64,000 nt of DNA from Prochlorococcus sp. AG-347-E03 (GCA_003279115.1 QCBG01000001.1:124001-188000), one strand, 5' to 3'. Shown: positions 1 through 10,267, counted from the first letter of the stretch. Notes: generated by a model not told the origin, from the sequence alone. Numbers and translations: made by a program.

Positions 1-166
1 GAAGATATATCTGGCAATCTTCTTATAATAAAAGAGGATTTTAAACATCATAAAATATAAATTTTCTTCTAAATCACATTAGTTTACGCAAATCTGAAAA
101 GAATATAAAAGAATTAGGAATATCTTATTTTCTGTCTTAAAAAATAAAGTTAGATTCTAAAAGTTA

Positions 167-328
167 ATGAGTGGTGACAACTTACATGGCAAGCAGCCTA
201 TTAAATTTTATTCAGAGAAAATAACTCTTACAAAAGTGGAATTATTAGAAAGACAATTAAGTTTAGGAGAAAAGATCTCAAATTTAGATGAAAAACATAA
301 AGAATGGAGCAGAAAACTTTCAAGTTGA
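167..328 (+). CDS. small hypothetical protein (MSGDNLHGKQPIKFYSEKITLTKVELLERQLSL...)
   Basis: ATG to TGA ORF of 53 aa read by eye; no recognised family. Confidence 0.5.
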   Translation: MSGDNLHGKQPIKFYSEKITLTKVELLERQLSLGEKISNLDEKHKEWSRKLSS

Positions 329-374
329 TAAATTAATAAATTAGTCTCCTACAATATATTGATATTAAATTTTC

Positions 375-995
375 TTAGCCAGAAACTTTTTTATAAATTA
401 TTGAAAAATTATTTGCAGGCATCCTAATAATATTTTTTTGACAAAAACTATTTTTTTTAGCTTCTTTACTAACTTCTTCAATATTTCTAATACCCCAAAG
501 ATCATTTTTCGCTCTTATTGAATTATCGAAAAAATAATTACTTTTACTTATATGCTTATTACAAATTTTAAATGGCCCATACAAGATCAGAAATCGTCCC
601 TTTTTGAGTAATTGTCCTGCGCCTTTAAAGAGTTCTACCGTACAATTCCATTTCGCGACATGAATCATATTTATAGAAACTATACATTCCAAAGAATTTA
701 CTAGTTGTTTGGGCAAAAGCCAAGGAACTTTTTCTACATCTAGCTCCAGAGGTGGAGGCATTTCACTACTTAATTCTTCATACTCTATCCAAGAAATTAT
801 ACTTTTTCTATTCAGTAAATCTGGATCACTTGTTTGCCAAATTATTTCAGGAAAACGTTTTTGAAAGAATACTCCATGCTCACCACTTCCACTTCCAATT
901 TCCAATATTGAACCATTTTTTATGATTCTGGATAATACATCTCCAATGCAATCCCTATTTCTTTGGGTAGCAGGAAAAAAAAGTCTATTATCCAA
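375..995 (-). CDS. DUF938-like SAM-dependent methyltransferase
   Basis: RNRDCIGDVL..GSILEIGSGSGEHGVFF and SDPD motifs. Confidence 0.8.
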   Translation of the reverse strand: MDNRLFFPATQRNRDCIGDVLSRIIKNGSILEIGSGSGEHGVFFQKRFPEIIWQTSDPDLLNRKSIISWIEYEELSSEMPPPLELDVEKVPWLLPKQLVNSLECIVSINMIHVAKWNCTVELFKGAGQLLKKGRFLILYGPFKICNKHISKSNYFFDNSIRAKNDLWGIRNIEEVSKEAKKNSFCQKNIIRMPANNFSIIYKKVSG

Positions 996-1574
996 AATTA
1001 AAAGAATAGTGAAATGAATTAGATATAAAATATTCTGGGATCTTCTCTATCTTACTTTTCTCAATTTTGGGGTCTTGAAAAACATTATTTTAAGGCTAAA
1101 GAATAAGATTGAAATCGTCAGTGCAGGCAAAATATAAAGTATCAAATCAGAATTAAATGGAGAAGTTACTAATGCAAAAATTAAATGCATATAATAAGTA
1201 GCAAATGACATTAATTTATTTATATCTAATTCATTAATAGCAATTATTTGAATCTAAAAATTATTTTTTCTCGAAACTAGAAATTCTAATTAAAAGAGTC
1301 AGCCTGTATCCCTACTAGCTGACTCTTAAGTATTATCTTAATTTAAATTACTTCTAAATGAGGGTTTAATCCTGAAAAAAAACCTTCTAGATTATATTTT
1401 CTTTTATAATTTTTTTTATAAAATTCCAGAAAAATGATGCCAATCATAAAGTATTACTTGATACAGATTTGTTGCATATCTGGTATATATCAGGCAAATA
1501 CTGTCAATAATAATATTTTTTCTTTACATATCTAAATATATGTGTTATATTTGTTTACAAATTATCTTAAAAAA

Positions 1575-1682
1575 ATGACTCCTGAAGCAGAACGTTTTAA
1601 TGGCTGGGCAGCAATGTTAGGCTTTGTTGCAGCAGTTGGTGCATATGTAACAACTGGTCAAATTATTCCAGGCTGGTTCTAA
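1575..1682 (+). CDS. hli: high-light-inducible protein (hli)
   Basis: 35 aa MTPEAERFNGWAAMLGFVAAVGAYVTTGQIIPGWF; chlorophyll-binding-like helix and TGQIIPG tail. Confidence 0.9.
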   Translation: MTPEAERFNGWAAMLGFVAAVGAYVTTGQIIPGWF

Positions 1683-1822
1683 TGAAAAATACAGAACCAA
1701 AAATAGTTGAAAAAGAAAAATTAGTCGCTGAAAAACTGAATGGTAGATTTGCCATGTTGGGATTTATAGCGCTTGTAGGTGCTTACCTTACAACAGGACA
1801 AATCATTCCAGGTTTTATCTAA
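1682..1822 (+). CDS. hli: high-light-inducible protein (hli)
   Basis: 46 aa ending EKLNGRFAMLGFIALVGAYLTTGQIIPGFI; start overlaps the preceding stop (TAATG). Confidence 0.92.
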   Translation: MKNTEPKIVEKEKLVAEKLNGRFAMLGFIALVGAYLTTGQIIPGFI

Positions 1823-1839
1823 TATAAAGAAAACCCTTT

Positions 1840-1879
1840 TAGAGAACCTGGTTACAAATAAACTAGGTTCTTTTTTTTT
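1840..1879 (+). terminator. Rho-independent terminator after hli pair
   Basis: AGAACCTGGTT...AACTAGGTTCT stem followed by T-run. Confidence 0.8.
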
Positions 1880-2072
1880 ACCTAATTAAATTAAAATTTT
1901 TACTTTTGGATATTTTCTTATAAGTTAAAAAAAAAAGATATGGATAAAAACTCTATCTCAATAGTTAAAATAGAATTATAGTTTTTTATAATTTAAATTA
2001 AATCAAATGATAATACTAATCTTGAAAAAAAATTTTTTAAAATATACTACCAAATAATATTATCAGAATTTT

Positions 2073-2201
2073 ATGAGAGTAAAACTTGAACCTGATACTG
2101 CATTTATTGGTAAAAAATTCGCATATATATTTCTTGGAGTAATATTTAGTCTTAATGCCATAATTTTTATTTGGTTTTTTTTCTTCTCAAAATTAAACTA
2201 A
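2073..2201 (+). CDS. small single-TM protein
   Basis: 42 aa MRVKLEPDTAFIGKKFAYIFLGVIFSLNAIIFIWFFFFSKLN, located among hli genes. Confidence 0.6.
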   Translation: MRVKLEPDTAFIGKKFAYIFLGVIFSLNAIIFIWFFFFSKLN

Positions 2202-2237
2202 TTCTATATATTTACAATAAGAAATTAGAAAATTACC

Positions 2238-2444
2238 TTAAAAAATACCCGGTATAATTTGTCCTGTAGTTACATACGCTCCCAACAATGCAACAAAACC
2301 GACCATAGCCCATCTTCCATTTACTTTTTCTGCATTTTGAGGGTAACCATCGTAAGACACAGACTCATCAATATATGGTCTTGTTTCTGATGGGAACATA
2401 TTCTGTCTTCCACCTGACTCTGTTGTGACTCCTGAATTTGACAT
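2238..2444 (-). CDS. hli: high-light-inducible protein (hli)
   Basis: NAEKVNGRWAMVGFVALLGAYVTTGQIIPGIF; start re-assigned to MSNSG inside the tracked ORF. Confidence 0.92.
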   Translation of the reverse strand: MSNSGVTTESGGRQNMFPSETRPYIDESVSYDGYPQNAEKVNGRWAMVGFVALLGAYVTTGQIIPGIF

Positions 2445-2729
2445 TAGAAAATTATAATTGTTAATAAAAGTAACACAAATATTAATTTTTGTAAAGCAAA
2501 TATTGGGAAGCATTTTATGGCAAAACTTCTAGTTAAATGAATAGCTTTTTATTTAAAGAAATGAAAATTTTTATAATTTAAAAATTATTTTTTTATTTAA
2601 TGTACACGTAAATTACTAAAATAAGCATTTATACTCACAATAAGTAATTTTACTTAGTAGGATAAAGAAGCATTTAGGAAGTGCTTAGCTGGTTAAAAAC
2701 AGTAAATCTGAATTTAACTAGTTCGTCAT

Positions 2730-2765
2730 GAGCTTGCCTGTGGGATACTTGCAAGCTCTTTTAAT
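2730..2765 (+). terminator. orphan terminator, possible sRNA 3' end
   Basis: GAGCTTGC...GCAAGCTC stem plus TTTT, with no plus-strand CDS just upstream. Confidence 0.6.
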
Positions 2766-2887
2766 TTCAAACCAATAAAAAAACAAATAATCTTTTTAAT
2801 ATAACTACTTAAATTTTAAAATTAATTATTATCAAGCTGTGATCATCTTCTTTTATTGCTAGAAAGAAAATATATTACTTATAGAAC

Positions 2888-2989
2888 ATGTCCTTAGATT
2901 TTATTCTAATTCCTTCTTGTATTTTTGTAATTATTTTTCTTTTCAATAGAGAGAATAAAATATACAAAAGAAATCAAAAAGCCAAGTAA
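2888..2989 (+). CDS. tiny membrane protein
   Basis: 33 aa MSLDFILIPSCIFVIIFLFNRENKIYKRNQKAK. Confidence 0.4.
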   Translation: MSLDFILIPSCIFVIIFLFNRENKIYKRNQKAK

Positions 2990-3408
2990 AAAATCAATTT
3001 TGTAAGAGTAGACAAGGCCAGAGTAAACAACTAAATTTATTAGTCATTAAAAAGTTTGAAAAGGATAACTTTTTTGAATTTATAATTAATTTGAGTAAAT
3101 TTGAAAAACTAGGTATGACTTTTACTTAAAATCAAATTGGTCCAATATGATCGTGAATTATTAATTTGATCTAATTTTTGTTGACAATGTATGCACTTAC
3201 ATTCTTTTAATAAAATTTTGTTTTTCATTAATCTCTTCTTTTTCTTCAAGAAAACAAATTATATCTTCTAATGCAAGTATTAATTAATTATCTCTTTATT
3301 TATCTGAAAAATATAAAAATATTTTTTTACTATTTATCTCATATTGGTTTCTAAATCGTTGATATTTTATAATGGAAGAAAAGGCAGTACAAATTAAATA
3401 AACTTCTT

Positions 3409-4611
3409 TTGAAACTTTCAAAGCAATCACTTATAAAAAAAACCTTTAACAAAATTTTCACTCATTGGTATTCAATTTCATTAATAGATAGATGGTTATT
3501 AGGTCAAATAATACCTCCTATGTTATTTGCCATTTCCGCTTTTACTGTAATTTCTCTCTCAGTAGGGGTAATGTTTGATTTAATACGAAAGATAGTTGAG
3601 TATGGCTTACCTTTGTTAAAAGCTATGCAGGCTTTAATTTATAGCCTTCCAAGCTTTTTGGTTTTATCATTCCCAATGGCTGTATTATTATCAACACTAT
3701 TATCTTATGGAAAACTATCAGGTAATTCTGAATTATTAGCTTTAAAGTCATTAGGAATTACAACCTCTCGAATAATAGCTCCAGCTATTGCAGTTTCAAT
3801 ATTCATGACGGGATTAACTTTTTATTTCAATGATAATTTAGTTCCCAATAGCAATAGGCTTGCTGAAATTACATTAAGGTCAGGAGTAGGAAGTTCTTTT
3901 AATAAAGAAAAAGCTAAGAATAACATTATTTTTTCTAGAAAAGGATCAAGAACAGATACTAATAATAAGCCAACAAAAACAAATACATACCTAACTCATA
4001 TTTTCTACGCTTCTAGGTTTGAAAACAATACTATGAGAGAAGTTACAGTTTTAGACTTTTCTAGAGTGAATATAAAGCAAATTCTTACCGCAAAAAGTGC
4101 TGTCTTTAATAAAGATAATTCTTCTTGGGTATTCACAGATGGAAGTATTGTTTCAACTGACTCAGTTGGTCAAACAACAAGTATTAACTTCAAACAATAT
4201 TTATATCCTTTCGTTGAGGGCCCATTAGATCTTGCAAAAGTCCCAAAAGATGCAAGTGATATGTCCTTAAAAGAAGCTTTGGAAGCTGAAAAGATTTATA
4301 AAAAGATAGGAGATCTTAAGCAGATTAGAAAAATTCAAGTCCGAATTCAAGAGAAATTTACTTTACCTTGTGCATGTTTAGTTTTTGGACTGATAGGTAG
4401 TATTTTGGGATCTCAATCAAATTTAAGATCTTCAAAAAGTCAGGGATTTGGGTTGAGTGTGATTCTTATATTGATTTATTATGTGATGTCATTTGTATGT
4501 AGTTCTTTTGGCGTTAAGGGATTACTCCCTCCAATAATTGCAGCTTGGTTTCCAGTGTTAATTTCTTTAGGGGGTGGATGTTATTTCTTAAGAAAATCAA
4601 ATTCTATATAA
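3409..4611 (+). CDS. LptF/LptG (YjgP/YjgQ) family permease
   Basis: 400 aa; N-terminal TM helices, LVPNSN motif, C-terminal TM helices; likely TTG start. Confidence 0.85.
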   Translation: MKLSKQSLIKKTFNKIFTHWYSISLIDRWLLGQIIPPMLFAISAFTVISLSVGVMFDLIRKIVEYGLPLLKAMQALIYSLPSFLVLSFPMAVLLSTLLSYGKLSGNSELLALKSLGITTSRIIAPAIAVSIFMTGLTFYFNDNLVPNSNRLAEITLRSGVGSSFNKEKAKNNIIFSRKGSRTDTNNKPTKTNTYLTHIFYASRFENNTMREVTVLDFSRVNIKQILTAKSAVFNKDNSSWVFTDGSIVSTDSVGQTTSINFKQYLYPFVEGPLDLAKVPKDASDMSLKEALEAEKIYKKIGDLKQIRKIQVRIQEKFTLPCACLVFGLIGSILGSQSNLRSSKSQGFGLSVILILIYYVMSFVCSSFGVKGLLPPIIAAWFPVLISLGGGCYFLRKSNSI

Positions 4612-4691
4612 CCTTAATTTAGGCAATAGATCTATTTTATTAAGTAAAAAATTTGCGAAAATCATATGAATTAAAAGGTTTATTACAAGTT

Positions 4692-5278
4692 CTAAATCTT
4701 ATCTATTCTTTTATAACCATACCAATCAGGATCATTAGTTTCTTCAATTAAACTAATCTCTTTAGTTAATACTATTTCCCAATTATCTATTGAATGTATG
4801 AGTTTAGAATCATCACATCCAATTAATATTTCTAGAGAGGAAATATCGTCTTTATGCTTTTTTTTAAAGCCCTTAAGCCATCTAGATTTTGCTATATTTT
4901 TTGCCTCTAACTTAGTTGAAGCCGTAACCAATCCAAACTCATGTTTTTCTTGCATAGAAGTTGGACTATAGCCTCCAATATTGACAAACCATAAATATTT
5001 TTTTGCCTTATTTTTTTTTTTTCTAATTGTTTTTTATCTATTTTATCTTTTTCAAAATTTATTAAATTAATCTTATAGCCATCTATATATCTTATTTTTT
5101 TATAGCTATCAATATGCAAACCTTTTGGAGATCCAAACCAATCCTTTCTTAAAGTATCGTATGTATCTTCAATTTTAGATCCAACGACCCATCTAACATC
5201 ATGAAGTTCAATATTAGCTTTTTTTGCTCTTCCCCCAAGCATTACCAAATAAAGAAAAATATTTTCTAATTTTTTCAC
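4692..5278 (-). pseudogene. DUF1543-like protein split by frameshift in a poly-A tract
   Basis: ORF 4907-5278 (VMLGGRAKKANIELHDVRWVVGSKIEDTYDTLRKDWFGSPKGLHIDSY) continues in another frame as ORF 4692-4955 (EKHEFGLVTASTKLEAKNIAKSRWL); junction is a run of 12 A on the coding strand. Confidence 0.75.
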
Positions 5279-5365
5279 TTTTAATAAATAAAGTTTATTA
5301 TTTAATATCTTATTAAAATTATAAAAATTTAGCTTATAAATAATTTTACTAATTCAGAGATTCTG

Positions 5366-5509
5366 TTAATTAAACCAACCTTTTTTCTTTTCTTTAACTT
5401 TTGGTGAAGTCTGAATCTTAGGCTCTTCGTCTACTCTACCTTTGATAATCATTAAGGGAACTATTGCCCATAGAGCTAAAAATAATATCCAAAATAGGTA
5501 AATGTTCAT
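5366..5509 (-). CDS. small single-TM protein
   Basis: 47 aa MNIYLFWILFLALWAIVPLMIIKGRVDEEPKIQTSPKVKEKKKGWFN. Confidence 0.6.
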   Translation of the reverse strand: MNIYLFWILFLALWAIVPLMIIKGRVDEEPKIQTSPKVKEKKKGWFN

Positions 5510-5851
5510 ACAGTTAAAAAAGCAATAAAATCATAATAAAATTAATTAAATATGATTCGTGAGTTTCTTTTTAAAGTTCTAATTTAGATGTATAATAAAA
5601 TATCTATTTTTAATGAAAGCTGTATAAAATGTCTTATAAATTTTATAAAAATGGTGAGATTACCTAAAGAAATTTTAAAAAGTAAAAATTAGAAATTTTT
5701 ATCCGATAATTACAATAATCGCACTCATCAAAACCACTGCTTTGCTTCAGGATTTGTAGAGTGCATATCTATAATGACACGATAAAATTTTATTCGTGAA
5801 TCTTTTAAAACCATACCTTTGCATATCTAAATTAAAAAATTTAATAGATAA

Positions 5852-6007
5852 ATGAAAAAATGTGATTTATGTCATAAGCCAGGTAAAACTCATTACAGAG
5901 TTAAATCTATAATTCATACGAACTGGATTTTTTGTTGTGAAGAATGTTGGAATCTAATTTCTACACATAAAAATTATTCATATGGCGGAACTAGAAAGTC
6001 AAAATAA
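5852..6007 (+). CDS. small Cys-rich (zinc-ribbon-like) protein
   Basis: 51 aa MKKCDLCHKPGKTHYRVKSIIHTNWIFCCEECWNLI; two Cys pairs. Confidence 0.6.
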   Translation: MKKCDLCHKPGKTHYRVKSIIHTNWIFCCEECWNLISTHKNYSYGGTRKSK

Positions 6008-6039
6008 ATTAATTTTATTAGAAAAAAATTTTTAACTTT

Positions 6040-6516
6040 CTAAAAAAAATCATTAATTTCTTTTTTTATAGATTTATATTCTAAATTAATATCTTTAATA
6101 AATTTATCTACTTCTTTTTTAGTATTCTTATATTCATTAATTTTTTGTTTGGTTTTCTCATAGAAAATGGATTCAAATTTTCCTGGACTTACCTCCTCAA
6201 TCCAATAACCTGCTAAACAATAAATTTGATTTGGAACAACAGTTATAATAAATATTTTTTTGGAATTTTTATATTGATCAATTATCTTATTAGCAAAAGT
6301 ACCTTTAGTTTTGTTAGTCCCAAATAGATTAATATTTTTTGCTAAAGACTTAAAATTCTTCGATAGATTCTTACTTTTTTCTAATGTATTTCTAGAAATT
6401 ATTTTTTCTAGAGAATAACAATAATCGAAAAAATTAGTATTTTCTTTTTTTGAAGGATATATAGTTATTAGAGAACTAAAAAGTAAAGCAGAAGTTAAAA
6501 TAAATTTTTTCAACAT
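6040..6516 (-). CDS. hypothetical secreted protein
   Basis: 158 aa ORF with N-terminal hydrophobic signal-like segment. Confidence 0.6.
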   Translation of the reverse strand: MLKKFILTSALLFSSLITIYPSKKENTNFFDYCYSLEKIISRNTLEKSKNLSKNFKSLAKNINLFGTNKTKGTFANKIIDQYKNSKKIFIITVVPNQIYCLAGYWIEEVSPGKFESIFYEKTKQKINEYKNTKKEVDKFIKDINLEYKSIKKEINDFF

Positions 6517-6725
6517 TTTATTTCAATTAAATTTATCATTTCATAAATATAAAAAGACAATTCATAAATTACTATTAATTAGCTTAGAAAGATTCACATT
6601 AATTTTTCATGTATTCCCTTTTCATCAAAGAGCTGTGTTTATGAATCTAGCATTGATAGGCGGATTAATTATTACTGCAATAAGGGAACCAAAATAAATT
6701 ACTCAATAAAAAAACCTAAATATTT

Positions 6726-6920
6726 TTATTTTTTATCTCTTAATTCTGGGAAGCAATTTGCAATATGAATTAATTCATAAACCTCTTTGCTATCGTATTT
6801 TTTATTCGGAATTCCACTTCCCACCTCTATGCCTCTCTCTTTCATCTTTTTTAATATCAGTTCTTGTCTTTGCATACTTGACATAGACTTAAATCTTTTA
6901 GTTCGTTCTTCTTTATTCAC
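6726..6920 (-). CDS. hypothetical protein
   Basis: 64 aa ORF from the track. Confidence 0.5.
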   Translation of the reverse strand: MNKEERTKRFKSMSSMQRQELILKKMKERGIEVGSGIPNKKYDSKEVYELIHIANCFPELRDKK

Positions 6921-7208
6921 TAGATTTTAATTTAGTTAAACTTTATTGTTAAGGTTATATCAATTAGCGATTCATTAAATAAGTAAGAAAGCCAGTAAAT
7001 GTAAGTAATTTAAATCCAATAAAGAAAGGCAAATATTTTTTGACCTTTTTGCCAACGGGCAATAATTTGTTTAATGAATTGATCATGATTTACATTAAAA
7101 ATCTAATTATTTAAAACATCCTAACGAATTTTTTTTAGAATTATTCCATTTCGATTTGTACATTTTAAATAGTAGATCTAAACTAGTAGGGTTATTTCCT
7201 TTTTTTTT

Positions 7209-7595
7209 ATGAATGATAAAGAAACAATAATTTCATTATTAGATGAGTTTGCCAATCCAAAAAAAATGGCCTCATTTTTTGTTGACAATGCGACTCCAGA
7301 TTTTTTATTCATAAGACCAAGTGGTAATCCTATTGATGCTAAAGGGTTCGAACAAATGATTACTGGTGATATAGTCCAAGAAAAGGCAGAAATAACCAAA
7401 ATTCACCGATTCGAATTTTTAAGCGAAAATATAGTAATGTGCATTTTTACACTAGGTTCAAAATTTACTTATAAAGGGACAGCTAATGATGACTTACCAA
7501 CAGTTACGTCAATTTTTAAAAAAGTAAATAATGTTTGGAAAATTCACTGGATGCAAAGATCTACTGGAAATTCCGATTTATCTTTATGGGATTAG
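7209..7595 (+). CDS. SnoaL/NTF2-like protein
   Basis: 128 aa with FIRPSGNPIDAKGFEQMI..FTLGSKFTYKGT..VTSIFKKVNNVWKIHWMQRST pattern. Confidence 0.65.
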   Translation: MNDKETIISLLDEFANPKKMASFFVDNATPDFLFIRPSGNPIDAKGFEQMITGDIVQEKAEITKIHRFEFLSENIVMCIFTLGSKFTYKGTANDDLPTVTSIFKKVNNVWKIHWMQRSTGNSDLSLWD

Positions 7596-8066
7596 CAAAG
7601 TTAATATCTTTTTTAATGGTGCTACTTCTTGTAGGCAGTTCTTTTATTGGTTTAATTTTTTATTTTATAAAATAAATACATCAAAAATATCGCGTTACTA
7701 TTTTTTTTAGAAAACAATTGATTCTTTTATTAAGTAATTTGATTTTCAGGTAAAAATAAAGACTTTAGACAGACTAACGCCTATATCTAAAGCTAATAAA
7801 GCAATTAGTAACTTACTCATTTTTTAGAACTCTCAACTATTTTTTTGTAAAGTTCTTCGGAAATAGGTTGCATAACCTTCTAAAAATCTAATTACAAATT
7901 AGTTATTTTAAAATTAATTTCTCGTTACTAAATATACGAATATATAAATTTTTTAATAGGCAAAAAATATCATCATAATAAGTTTTTCTTATAACGTATT
8001 AATAAATACTGAGTTCAAAAAACTCTATAGATGTCCTAACTTTTTTAAAAAAGAAATTAGGAAATC

Positions 8067-8168
8067 TTATTTCAAGTAAATAGATCCTCTATAAGTAAGC
8101 TTTAAAATCTTTTCTTCTTGTTTTCTACAATATACGAATGATTTTCCATTGAAGTACATGTTTACCAT
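8067..8168 (-). CDS. conserved 33-aa protein MVNMYFNGKSFVYCRKQEEKILKLTYRGSIYLK (copy 1)
   Basis: 33-aa ORF conserved with copy at 21678-21779; AGGAG ribosome-binding site and conserved upstream promoter. Confidence 0.75.
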   Translation of the reverse strand: MVNMYFNGKSFVYCRKQEEKILKLTYRGSIYLK

Positions 8169-8187
8169 GATGCAGCTCCTGAACTTG

Positions 8188-8213
8188 CTCAAGTCCCCGT
8201 CCTATGGCTTGAG
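8188..8213 (-). ncRNA. 5'-leader hairpin (copy 1)
   Basis: CTCAAG-CCATAGGACGGGGA-CTTGAG on minus strand; the copy at 21799-21824 has ATCAAG/CTTGAT with an identical loop. Confidence 0.6.
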
Positions 8214-8272
8214 TCGTACTGCGGTCTATCAGATGGTAGATCGGACGCTTTTGTAGTATTAACTACAATCTA

Positions 8273-8301
8273 GTTATAAAGTATTTATACTTAGATGTCA
8301 A
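8273..8301 (-). promoter_or_regulatory. sigma70-type promoter of leader copy 1
   Basis: minus strand TTGACA-17 bp-TATAAC, same architecture in copy 2. Confidence 0.75.
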
Positions 8302-8741
8302 CAATTAATAGAAGCTTAACTTCAATTTAAAGTTAAATTCTGCTCTCAGAAACTCCCTAAAAAGAATATGGAGCATATAACTACGAGTAACTCCCATAAA
8401 AACTTAAACAAATGTTGGAACTAAACAAATAGGACAATGTAGGAATCCCGTTATTTATTTTCCAATAAAAATTTTAATTCAGCCTCTGCATTGAGAATTT
8501 CAATTTTTCTCTTAAGTAGTTTAAAAAATTTAATTATTTTTTTCAAAATTGACCGTAGTTAGGCACCTACAATAATATTATTCTAAGAATGAATATATCA
8601 ATGAGCAAAAATACTGAATCCATTGATATAACTAAAGTTTTGTAGCATGTATATACAATAAACGGCACCAAGATATGCGCAGATACTCTTGGTCAATATA
8701 CCAATAAGGGCTTATTCAAAATCAATTATAATAATTGGTGA

Positions 8742-8777
8742 TATAAGTACTTTGAAGTACTATTTTTCTTTTGCTTA
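8742..8777 (+). terminator. orphan terminator, possible sRNA 3' end
   Basis: AGTACTTTGAAGTACT hairpin followed by ATTTTTCTTTT. Confidence 0.5.
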
Positions 8778-9224
8778 AAAATTAAGAGGGCTAAAGTCCA
8801 ATACTCCAGTAGGATCTAGTCCGCTGCCTAAGGCATGCGAGTGCAAATTTTTCTTAATTAATATTCAACTAAGCTGTATAAGATAAATATCTTGATTGCT
8901 TAATAAATTTATTTTGTATATTGCTATTACAAAAATGATGAGTTTATTTGAATTAGTTGCTAAATCCTCGTGGAGAAAGCTTTAGTAAATTTCTTTTACT
9001 TATTACTAATAAGATCAGCCGAATCTCATTATGGAGAATCATTTGTATCTTCAGAAGTTCAATCTAATTCAATTAAAAGTTTTTTTTAGGTTTAAATATT
9101 TAAATTCATAGCTTTCTGAACATTGAATCACTAATTTGAATTAAGTTAGTGAATTATCTCTATTGCAAATAAAGATAAGGTTGTTAATCTTGCACTTAAA
9201 GAAGAAACTTAATTTCTTAAAGTT

Positions 9225-9434
9225 ATGCAATTTGACCATTTAAATTTCCACGAAGATGATGGCCTCATGTCAATAGAAGATTTAAGGGCTTTGCGTCTTC
9301 AAAAAAAGAAAATTGAAAGTGATAAGAAAGCAAGGAAGTATATCCTGGATATAAATCAAAGATATAGAAAAATGAGTGACCGCAAAAGTAATAACTTTTT
9401 AAGAAATATGAACCCTTTTAAAAAGGCCGCATAA
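9225..9434 (+). CDS. hypothetical protein
   Basis: 69 aa ORF from the track. Confidence 0.6.
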   Translation: MQFDHLNFHEDDGLMSIEDLRALRLQKKKIESDKKARKYILDINQRYRKMSDRKSNNFLRNMNPFKKAA

Positions 9435-9517
9435 ATTGTTAATCTCTAATTTGTTAATTTTTAAACTTTGCAACTTTCAGAGTAAGATTTTAATGGTGTT
9501 TCTTTGGAAGAGTTTCA

Positions 9518-9552
9518 CCAAGAGGGGTCAATTTTTGGCCCCTTCTTTGCGG
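9518..9552 (+). terminator. terminator-like hairpin
   Basis: GAGGGGTCaatttttGGCCCCTTC. Confidence 0.5.
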
Positions 9553-9768
9553 AGATATTTTTTAATTGAAACTCGTTATAAAATAAAAATAATACTTCTA
9601 TAAGGTAAAAGTGATGTAAATCTTTTGTTTAAAGTTTTTTATTACCACTTTATGAAAACTCTTTATCTTCAATTAATGAATCTCATTACAAAAGAAAAGC
9701 TTTAGCCAATGAACAATGTCATATATCTAAATTTATAAACTTTTTTCAACAATTATAAATTTTTTCAT

Positions 9769-9984
9769 TTGCGATTTTTAATGGGTTCACCTACAAGTTG
9801 GCAATTCTACAAAGAAGTTGAAACTAAAACTCTATGGGTCAATATTTGTAACCAAAATTTAGAAGGAGTAGCTATTTCGATCAATAAATGGTGGAAGACG
9901 AGATTTCCAGCATACAAAATCAGAATAGTTTCTAAAAAAGAATTTGAACAAGTAAAAATGCAAGCTAAGAAAAAGGAGCAATAA
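9769..9984 (+). CDS. hypothetical protein (alternative start codon)
   Basis: 71 aa ORF MRFLMGSPTSWQFYKEVETKTLWVNICNQNLEGVAISINKWW. Confidence 0.6.
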   Translation: MRFLMGSPTSWQFYKEVETKTLWVNICNQNLEGVAISINKWWKTRFPAYKIRIVSKKEFEQVKMQAKKKEQ

Positions 9985-10065
9985 AATTATTCTTTGGTAA
10001 ATATTGATGCTGAATATTTAAATTTTGCAGCTATTATAAGATTAATAAATTAAGGAACAGTTCAA

Positions 10066-10221
10066 ATGAACTCTGCATTTACAAAAGTCTCAAATTTGAA
10101 AGTTAACAGGGCTTCTAAAATAGCTATTACTCTCGCATCATCAACTTTCTTCTTATATGCCTTGGGTCAAGCACCAATTTTTAAAAATATTCTTGCGGGT
10201 GCCTTCTCTTGCTCTAGCTAA
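10066..10221 (+). CDS. small hydrophobic protein
   Basis: 51 aa MNSAFTKVSNLKVNRASKIAITLASSTFFLYALGQAPIFKNILAGAFSCSS. Confidence 0.5.
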   Translation: MNSAFTKVSNLKVNRASKIAITLASSTFFLYALGQAPIFKNILAGAFSCSS

Positions 10222-10267
10222 ATAAATACTGTTTTTTTAGAGAAGCTAAAAAGCTAAAATAGACTGT

